From Bacteroidetes bacterium UBA1952 (GTDB lineage: Bacteria > Bacteroidota > Bacteroidia > Chitinophagales > Chitinophagaceae), in contig DDEO01000116.1 of the NCBI GenBank assembly GCA_002336725.1, positions 5,622 to 11,229 of the forward strand: DNA of 5,608 nt. Direction: 5' to 3'. The notes below the pieces were generated by a model that did not search any database, had not been told where the DNA came from, and saw only the letters and a program-made list of their open reading frames with translations. Shown here piece by piece: positions 1-4,140 of the stretch (the first letter of the stretch is position 1; each line of letters starts with the position of its first letter). A program made the position numbers and the translations under genes.

Positions 1-38
1 GCCGCAAGGTGCAACAGAAATAATAAATGTAACCTGAG

Positions 39-196
39 GCCGAAGGCTCCAACGCCCAAAGGGCATCCAAGCCGAAGGCTCCAACGTGAAACGTCCAACT
101 CCGCCGAAGGCGGATGTCCAAGCCGAAGGCTCCAACGCCCGAAGGGCTGTCCAACGCGAAGCCTCCAACAACGCGAAGCGTGTCCAACAACGAAGT
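39..196. repeat. Tandem array of about ten mini-hairpins (stem-GAA-stem plus TCCAA spacer)
   Basis: Each unit is a short inverted repeat around a GAA (once AAA) loop, followed by a spacer ending in TCCAA or TCCAAC. Units by position: GCC-GAA-GGC 39-47; GCCC-AAA-GGGC 54-64; GCC-GAA-GGC 71-79; ACGT-GAA-ACGT 84-94; TCCGCC-GAA-GGCGGA 100-114; GCC-GAA-GGC 122-130; GCCC-GAA-GGGC 137-147; GC-GAA-GC 156-162; ACGC-GAA-GCGT 171-181; AC-GAA-GT 190-196. Stem sequence and length (2-6 bp) vary but both arms always change together, while loop and spacer stay fixed. The period varies from about 14 to 22 bases. A degenerate unit may sit at 1-15 (GCC-GCAA-GGT then GCAAC). The array ends 22 bases before the preferred start of the peptide transporter gene, so it may be in that gene's 5' leader. 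Function is unknown; the pattern itself is seen directly. Confidence 0.85.
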
Positions 197-218
197 CCGC
201 CTTATTTTCACACCCTAT

Positions 219-1955
219 ATGCAAACGACCTACGCGCCTGTTCGCAAACACCCTAAAGGGCTGCCGTATCTGTTCTTCACCGAGATGTGGGAACGCTTCG
301 GCTACTATCTGATGCTCGGCATCTTTGTACTCTACATGATTGATGTGGACAAAGGCGGCCTGGCCATCGCCGATAAGGTGTCCTACGATGTCTTCGGCAC
401 CTTCATCGCGCTGACCTACCTCACGCCTTTCCTCGGCGGCTTTCTGGCCGACAAAAAGCTGGGCTATATCAAGAGCGTATATATCGGCGGAACGCTTATG
501 GGGCTGGGCTATCTGCTGCTCGGTTTTCCGGTATTGCGGGCCTTTGGGATGGATATTTCGCAGGGTGCGGTCATGACTTCTTTTTATGCTGCCGTAGGGC
601 TGATTGTGGTTGGAAACGGTTTTTTTAAGCCTTCTATCTCTACGCTGCTGGGCAATCTTTATTCTTATTCGCAATATAAAGAGCGCAAAGACTGGGGCTA
701 CAACCTGTTTTATATGGGCATCAATATCGGCGCACTGTTTGGCCCGATACTGGCCGCTTTTATGCGCAATAAATACAGCTGGCCTGCTGCTTTTATCACG
801 GCGGGTGTGGGTATGTTTGTCGGGCTTATCGTGTTTACAATCGGGCTGAAGCACGTGCGGGCCGGCGAGCGCAAAGAGATGTTGGCAGCCGGTGTGCTGG
901 ATGCTTCGCAGGAAGGCGGCGGCACTTCCATTGCGCAGGTTTTGGGCGCGGTGTTTCTGCCCGCGCTCCTTGCCGGCGTTATGGGCTGGTTTGTGCCCAC
1001 GCTGGTGAAAGGCAGTCCGCTGATGGACTCCCAAAGCACCGATGCGTTCCTATTTGCTTCCGTACCGGTGATTTTCTTTTATGTTTCGCTCTGGGCCAAA
1101 GCCCGCGCGGGGGAGAAGCGCCCGATTGCCGCGCTGCTGGCCGTTTTTGCGGTGAGCATCGTGTTCTGGGCCGTGTTTAAGCAAAACGGAACGGCGCTCA
1201 CCAACTGGGCCAAATACTACACCGACCGCGAGATTACCGGCACGGCGCAGCCGCTGGCTGTGGGCCTCTACCAAACCGAAAAGCTGAGCGCCGCGCCGGA
1301 AAAAGTATCGGTCTATGACGCGCAGTTCCGCGCCGAAAAGGGCGAAGATGGAAAGGTGAAAAAAGAAATCGGGCAGCACATTTATTTCCGGAATCTGCCG
1401 GCAGAGAAAGTGCCTACCGATGGCCGCCCGGTGTATGTGGCAAGTCCGGAGCTTTTTCAGGCCATCAACCCCGCCTGGGTCATTTTGCTCACGCCGGTGG
1501 TCGTTGGCATTTTCGCAGCCTTGCGCCGCCGCGGCAAAGAGCCGACTACGCCTTCTAAAATCGCTATTGGGCTGTTGATTTCTGCCCTTTCTACGCTGGT
1601 GATGGTGCTGGCGGTGCAGGCGAGTATGAATGGCGCGGTAAAAGTGTCGGCTTGGTATCTCATCTTCACCTACGGCGTGGTAACGGTGGGCGAGTTGTGC
1701 CTCAGCCCGATGGGCTTGAGCCTGGTGAGCAAGCTATCGCCGCCGCGCCTCACGGCCCTGATGATGGGCGGATTTTTCCTTTCTACCTCGCTGGGCAACA
1801 AGCTGAGCGGCGTATTGGCGGGCCTGTGGTATGGCTACGAAAACAAAGTCAATTTCTTCCTGGTCAATTCTCTTTTGCTGCTCGGCGCGGCGCTGCTGGC
1901 CTTTGCGATGTTGCGCTGGCTCAATCGGGTGATGGCAGAGAAAGGAGTGCGGTAA
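219..1955 (+). CDS. POT/PTR family proton-dependent peptide transporter
   Basis: Inner-membrane symporter of the POT (PTR2) branch of the major facilitator superfamily, expected to import di- or tripeptides with protons. With the start at 219 it has 578 residues. Family marks: the ExxER motif on the first helix (E22, E25, R26, in FFTEMWERFGYY), the PTR2 signature GFFKPSISTLLGN with K137, then DWGYNLFYMGINIG, and a late-helix GELCLSPMGLSLVSKLSP containing E492. The helix corresponding to TM7 reads FWAVFKQNG, with Lys321 where many family members have Glu. About 85 polar residues (roughly 332-417) separate this helix from the next and explain a length above the 450-500 usual for bacterial members. 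The open frame extends upstream to an ATG at 114, but that ATG lies inside the hairpin repeat and adds 35 low-complexity residues, so 219 is preferred. No Shine-Dalgarno is evident. Family certain; substrate inferred. Confidence 0.93.
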   Translation: MQTTYAPVRKHPKGLPYLFFTEMWERFGYYLMLGIFVLYMIDVDKGGLAIADKVSYDVFGTFIALTYLTPFLGGFLADKKLGYIKSVYIGGTLMGLGYLLLGFPVLRAFGMDISQGAVMTSFYAAVGLIVVGNGFFKPSISTLLGNLYSYSQYKERKDWGYNLFYMGINIGALFGPILAAFMRNKYSWPAAFITAGVGMFVGLIVFTIGLKHVRAGERKEMLAAGVLDASQEGGGTSIAQVLGAVFLPALLAGVMGWFVPTLVKGSPLMDSQSTDAFLFASVPVIFFYVSLWAKARAGEKRPIAALLAVFAVSIVFWAVFKQNGTALTNWAKYYTDREITGTAQPLAVGLYQTEKLSAAPEKVSVYDAQFRAEKGEDGKVKKEIGQHIYFRNLPAEKVPTDGRPVYVASPELFQAINPAWVILLTPVVVGIFAALRRRGKEPTTPSKIAIGLLISALSTLVMVLAVQASMNGAVKVSAWYLIFTYGVVTVGELCLSPMGLSLVSKLSPPRLTALMMGGFFLSTSLGNKLSGVLAGLWYGYENKVNFFLVNSLLLLGAALLAFAMLRWLNRVMAEKGVR

Positions 1956-1964
1956 ATGCTCAAG

Positions 1965-1996
1965 GGCTCAATTTGAAAATGGCTCAATGGCTCAAT
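1965..1996. repeat. Short GGCTCAAT direct repeats after the transporter gene
   Basis: GGCTCAAT occurs at 1965-1972, 1981-1988 and 1989-1996; the last two are directly adjacent, and the first and last continue as GGCTCAATTTG. They begin 10 bases after the transporter stop codon. No protein is supported here. This looks like simple-repeat expansion in an intergenic spacer. Confidence 0.6.
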
Positions 1997-2010
1997 TTGC
2001 GGGCGCGAAC

Positions 2011-2056
2011 CGAACCTGTAGAGACAAGGTATGCGAACCTGTAGAGACAAGGCATG
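2011..2056. repeat. Perfectly abutting 23-bp direct repeat
   Basis: Bases 2011-2033 and 2034-2056 are two adjacent copies of a 23-bp unit that starts CGAACCTGTAGAGACAAGG and ends in ATG, with a single difference (T at 2030, C at 2053). The second copy runs into an inverted half and forms the 28-bp palindrome at 2041-2068. The arrangement suggests duplication of a repeat half-unit by slippage or by a palindromic element. Confidence 0.8.
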
Positions 2057-2068
2057 CCTTGTCTCTAC
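2041..2068. repeat. Perfect 28-bp palindrome between convergent genes
   Basis: The 14-base arm GTAGAGACAAGGCA is followed immediately by its exact reverse complement. As RNA it would fold into a stem of about 12 bp with a tight loop on either strand. It sits between the 3' ends of the transporter and sua5, only 4 bases beyond the sua5 stop codon. No T-tract follows it on either strand, so it is not a textbook intrinsic terminator, though it could act as a processing or transcription-collision barrier. Dispersed GTAGAGAC-type palindromes are familiar from some cyanobacterial and Bacteroidota genomes (recalled, not checked). Confidence 0.9.
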
Positions 2069-2072
2069 CCCA

Positions 2073-3044
2073 TCAATATTCAAAATTGACGGAGGCGCGG
2101 CGCAGGCGGTCGTTGATGGCTACGCCGAGGCCGTTTTCCGGAACGGCTTCGGCGAGGATGGCTTTTATGGATTGATTATTGGCCCAGTGGAGCGCAGCAA
2201 AAAGGTTGCGGGCGGCCTCGTTGAGGTCGCCGGTCGGGGAGAGGAGAAATTGGGGGAAATTTCCGGAAATTTTTTCCTGAAAGGCAATGATTGCTACGTT
2301 TTTCGTGTCGGCCTGTTGCATCAATTTCGGAATGGAATTGCCGAAATAGAGTGGGGCAACGGGCGCATAATGGCTGCGGAGTTGTCCCGGTGCAACCGGG
2401 TGTTCTTGTGGCTTGTTTTGCACCAACAGCGGCATTCCCAGAAAATCTTCGAGCGCCTCGCGGGAGAGGCCACCGGTGCGGTAGAGAATGGGTTTTTCGT
2501 CTTCGGTAAACCCAATAATGGTAGATTCCAGTCCGATGGGGCTTGGCCCGCCGTCGAGGATATACGGGATGCGTCCTGCCAGCCCTTTCGCCACGTGTGC
2601 GGCAGTGGTGGGGCTGATGGTCGTGAAAAGATTGGCGCTCGGCGCGGCGAGGGGAAAGGGCAGCGCGGCGAGTAATTTCCGGAAAAGCGGGTGGGCGGGG
2701 ACGCGCACCGCCACTCGGTTGCTGCCCGCCGTTACGAGGTCGGGAATGGCGCTCTTTTTGGGCAGCAGCAGGGTCAGCGGGCCGGGCCAGAATTTTTGGG
2801 CCAGTCGGCGGGCGATTTCCGGAATATTTTCTACCGCGTCAAAAGCTGCTGTTTCGTCTGCAAAATGGACAATCAGCGGGTTGAACTGCGGGCGATTTTT
2901 AGCCTCAAAAATCTTGAGCACCGCCGTGTCCGAGAAAGCATTGGCGGCGAGGCCATAGACGGTTTCGGTGGGAACGGCCACCACTTTGCCGGCTTCCAGA
3001 AGCTGAATGGCATGGGCCAGATCGGTGCCGGTTTCGGTGTACAA
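2073..3044 (-). CDS. sua5: Sua5/YrdC/TsaC-type L-threonylcarbamoyladenylate synthase
   Basis: Cytosolic enzyme that makes threonylcarbamoyl-AMP from L-threonine, bicarbonate and ATP, the first step of t6A37 synthesis in ANN-decoding tRNAs; TsaD/TsaB/TsaE then transfer the group. The 323-residue product is a full two-domain Sua5. The YrdC domain (about 1-205) has PTETVYGL (25-32), the KxR motif (K49, R51), PSAN (135-138, giving the SxN pair S136/N138), SPT (144-146), DGG (164-166) and GLEST (171-175). The C-terminal Sua5 domain follows a linker with APGQLRSHYAP (218-228). The start codon is TTG (3044-3042). No in-frame ATG lies just upstream, and the residues before PTETVYGL match the usual family spacing. 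The lipoprotein gene ends 70 bases upstream on the same strand, so co-transcription is possible. The gene contains four copies of TTCCGGAA, including a 16-bp palindrome at 2257-2272 that encodes part of the C-terminal domain. Confidence 0.95.
   Translation of the reverse strand: MYTETGTDLAHAIQLLEAGKVVAVPTETVYGLAANAFSDTAVLKIFEAKNRPQFNPLIVHFADETAAFDAVENIPEIARRLAQKFWPGPLTLLLPKKSAIPDLVTAGSNRVAVRVPAHPLFRKLLAALPFPLAAPSANLFTTISPTTAAHVAKGLAGRIPYILDGGPSPIGLESTIIGFTEDEKPILYRTGGLSREALEDFLGMPLLVQNKPQEHPVAPGQLRSHYAPVAPLYFGNSIPKLMQQADTKNVAIIAFQEKISGNFPQFLLSPTGDLNEAARNLFAALHWANNQSIKAILAEAVPENGLGVAINDRLRRASVNFEY
2257..2272. repeat. 16-bp palindrome AAATTTCCGGAAATTT inside sua5
   Basis: This is the longest extension of the TTCCGGAA motif in the window and lies within coding sequence. 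On the coding strand it gives part of the ISGNFPQF stretch (about residues 259-266) in the Sua5 C-terminal domain. Other in-gene copies of the 8-mer are at 2136-2143, 2677-2684 and 2817-2824. Confidence 0.85.
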
Positions 3045-3064
3045 GGGCTGGTGAGAAGGCGTTA

Positions 3065-3110
3065 ATTTCCGGAAATCCGGGCATGGAAAATCCGGAAGAT
3101 TTCCGGAAAT
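3065..3110. repeat. Pair of 12-bp ATTTCCGGAAAT palindromes between lipoprotein gene and sua5
   Basis: Identical perfect palindromes lie at 3065-3076 and 3099-3110, 34 bp apart centre to centre, with a partial copy (TCCGGA, 3091-3096) between them. They occupy most of the 70-bp gap between the lipoprotein stop and the sua5 TTG start. Because each copy is self-complementary, the two can also pair with each other. They could be a regulator's operator pair, an RNA structure between two co-transcribed genes, or members of a genome-wide iterated palindrome. Confidence 0.8.
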
Positions 3111-3114
3111 TTCT

Positions 3115-3648
3115 CTATCGGGCGAAGGTGCCGAAGATCGGGAAAACGGCAGACGAAGTGGTGTCTATATGGAGGGCGGTATCCGGCGCAATGACATCCT
3201 TTACAAGGAAATATCCATCATATTCTTTGGTAAGAAAATCGTAGCTGTAGCGCGAGCGGTTGCTGTCGGAGACCACACTGTTCAGGCCCTTGCCCGTCAT
3301 TTTTTTGGCAAAAACACTGACATCAAACGCATCGGCGTAGCCCCAGTAGGTAGAATCTACGCGGCGCACCCCCACCGGAAAAACCTGCCCGCCCGGCGCG
3401 TTATAGAGGGAGACGGTAATCAGGGTTTGATTATAAGGCTGTTCTTCAAGCACCACCATTGCGCGCATCGAATCGAGGCGAACACGCCGGTTGTAATAGG
3501 CGGGTTTGCCCAAAACCTGCCCGCTGTTGAAACGATAGTTGTAAACCTGACGGCGATAGACCTTGGCCGAATCGGCAGAATCGTCTTTTTTGCAGGAGAA
3601 AGCCAGAACCGAGAGGATGCCGAGCAGGGCGATAAAAGGAAAACGCAT
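3115..3648 (-). CDS. Small predicted surface-exposed lipoprotein, function unknown
   Basis: A 177-residue product starting MRFPFIALLGILSVLAFSC. It has a short hydrophobic signal segment (about 4-18) and a lipobox-like AFSC with the acylated residue at C19. The residues after it, KKDDSADS, fit the Lys/Asp-rich lipoprotein export signal known in Bacteroidota, so outer-membrane surface display is inferred. The rest is polar, rich in Tyr, Val, Ser and Asp, with alternating patterns that suggest a beta-rich fold (for example TLITVSLYN), and it has no further membrane helix. I do not recognise a family. The frame is open up to an ATG at 3810, but those 54 extra residues are made largely by TTCCGGAA palindromes and would bury the signal peptide, so the start at 3648 is chosen. 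No clear Shine-Dalgarno is seen. It stops 70 bases before sua5 and is divergent from rpoB. Confidence 0.8.
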   Translation of the reverse strand: MRFPFIALLGILSVLAFSCKKDDSADSAKVYRRQVYNYRFNSGQVLGKPAYYNRRVRLDSMRAMVVLEEQPYNQTLITVSLYNAPGGQVFPVGVRRVDSTYWGYADAFDVSVFAKKMTGKGLNSVVSDSNRSRYSYDFLTKEYDGYFLVKDVIAPDTALHIDTTSSAVFPIFGTFAR

Positions 3649-3695
3649 GGAGGAAGAATCAGGAAACGAGCGGCCAAAATAAGCCGCATCCGCCG

Positions 3696-3772
3696 TTTCC
3701 GGAAATTTCTCCCGACTGCGGGGTATTTTTCCGGAAAAACGAATGCTGCAAAGGGCTTGCTTTTCCGGAAAA
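3696..3772. repeat. Three TTCCGGAA-core palindromes upstream of the lipoprotein gene
   Basis: Perfect palindromes of 10 bp (3696-3705, TTTCCGGAAA), 14 bp (3726-3739, TTTTTCCGGAAAAA) and 12 bp (3761-3772, TTTTCCGGAAAA) have centres 32 and 34 bp apart, about three helical turns. They lie 48-124 bases upstream of the lipoprotein start, where operator sites would be expected. The cores are identical while the flanks differ, arguing against simple recent duplication of a longer block. The regulatory role is inference. Confidence 0.75.
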
Positions 3773-3839
3773 TTATCCGCCTCGCCAAGGCGCTTTATTG
3801 CCGCAAACAACGCCGTTGGGCCTTAGCTTTGCTCGTCGT

Positions 3840-3857
3840 CAGGCAGGACACGCCTGC
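3840..3857. repeat. Short inverted repeat GCAGG-ACACG-CCTGC
   Basis: GCAGG (3843-3847) and CCTGC (3853-3857) form a 5-bp stem with a 5-base loop; the shifted pairing CAGGC/GCCTG (3840-3844 with 3852-3856) is equally possible. It sits in the divergent intergenic region with no T-tract after it. It may be a fragment of a dispersed repeat. The rest of 3773-3922 shows no gene; its 3' part is AT-rich. Confidence 0.4.
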
Positions 3858-3922
3858 AAAGGACCACGCTTTATATATTCTTTATAAAAAATTTTGTAAG
3901 ACCCGTGGAGTTTGGAACGTAA

Positions 3923-3956
3923 TTTGCTATTAATAGAGGCAAATTTCGTACTTTTG
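3923..3956 (+). promoter_or_regulatory. Bacteroidota-type promoter for rpoB
   Basis: TTTG at 3923-3926 and TACTTTTG at 3949-3956 match the -33 TTTG and -7 TAnnTTTG elements of the Bacteroidota primary sigma factor, with a 22-base spacer at the long end of the usual range. Transcription would start near 3963, giving a leader of about 178 nt before the rpoB ATG. The surroundings are AT-rich. No second full TAnnTTTG match on this strand was found between 3811 and 4140. Confidence 0.7.
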
Positions 3957-4043
3957 TAATCCCTTTACCGGAAGGGTTCTGCGCGTGCCTCTTTTCTTTT
4001 TGGTAAAATACTGCTGAAAATCAACTCCTTAACCTACTCACAG

Positions 4044-4067
4044 ACCCCTGCTGTGCGTGGGTTTTTT
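4044..4067 (+). terminator. Intrinsic terminator-like hairpin in the rpoB leader
   Basis: ACCCCTGC (4044-4051) pairs with GCGTGGGT (4055-4062) across a TGT loop, with one mismatch and one G-T wobble, and is followed by an uninterrupted T run (4062-4067). It lies about 100 bases after the predicted rpoB transcription start and 74 bases before the rpoB ATG, so it would end either a short RNA or attenuated rpoB transcripts. Confidence 0.6.
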
Positions 4068-4101
4068 GGCGTCTCTAATATCCTTAAATCCCCCTATTCC
4101 T

Positions 4102-4130
4102 CACCCTAAGCTCCAAACTTAGGTGTTTTT
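4102..4130 (+). terminator. Second terminator-like hairpin next to the rpoB start
   Basis: CACC-C-TAAG (4102-4110, one bulged C) pairs with CTTAGGTG (4118-4125) across the loop CTCCAAA, and TTTTT follows (4126-4130). The unbulged core CCTAAG/CTTAGG is perfect. It ends 10 bases before the rpoB ATG, so it could affect both readthrough and ribosome access. The stem also carries an in-frame TAG (4120-4122) that limits how far upstream RpoB could start. Confidence 0.45.
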
Positions 4131-4140
4131 AATAAAACTT

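Larger units (their letters stand above)
3957..4140 (+). promoter_or_regulatory. Structured rpoB 5' leader, candidate attenuator
   Basis: This stretch contains no ATG. It begins with a hairpin CCCTT/AAGGG (3961-3965 with 3972-3976), continues with a pyrimidine-rich run (3988-4001), and then has two terminator-like hairpins (4044-4067 and 4102-4130). TTTACC (3964-3969) could instead pair with GGTAAA (4002-4007), which would break the first hairpin, so two exclusive folds are possible. The first terminator-like hairpin would end a transcript of about 105 nt, so a separate small RNA is an alternative to attenuation. No known RNA family was recognised. Confidence 0.45.

Noticed and set aside
1..37. 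Possible 3' end of an upstream gene (frames ending TAA at 21-23 or TGA at 35-37)
   Set aside because: Only a few codons are visible, two frames are equally possible, and bases 1-15 could instead be a degenerate hairpin unit.
114..218. Upstream ATG of the transporter frame, adding 35 residues
   Set aside because: The ATG falls in the spacer of a hairpin unit and the extra residues are translated repeat. POT proteins normally start shortly before the ExxER motif, which fits the ATG at 219.
2031..2675. Plus-strand open frame of 214 codons
   Set aside because: It lies opposite sua5, begins inside the palindromic repeat and has low-complexity Gly/Arg-rich translation.
3675..3682. Promoter-like TTATTTTG on the minus strand upstream of the lipoprotein gene
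   Set aside because: It matches only 7 of 8 positions of TAnnTTTG, with the A at position two missing, and no TTTG lies at the proper upstream distance.
3649..3810. N-terminal extension of the lipoprotein frame to an ATG at 3810
   Set aside because: The added 54 residues come largely from TTCCGGAA palindromes and would place the signal peptide inside the protein.
3169..3933. Plus-strand open frame of 254 codons
   Set aside because: It is antisense to the lipoprotein gene, runs through the palindromes and the rpoB promoter region, and shows no recognisable domain.
3961..3990. Resemblance of CCGGAAGG to the SRP RNA tetraloop region
   Set aside because: The surrounding conserved SRP internal-loop bases are absent and the helix is too short.
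3985..4017. Possible 10-codon leader peptide (GTG start, TGA stop) in the rpoB leader
   Set aside because: It has no ATG, no ribosome-binding signal and no telling codon run, so it is too short to support from sequence alone.
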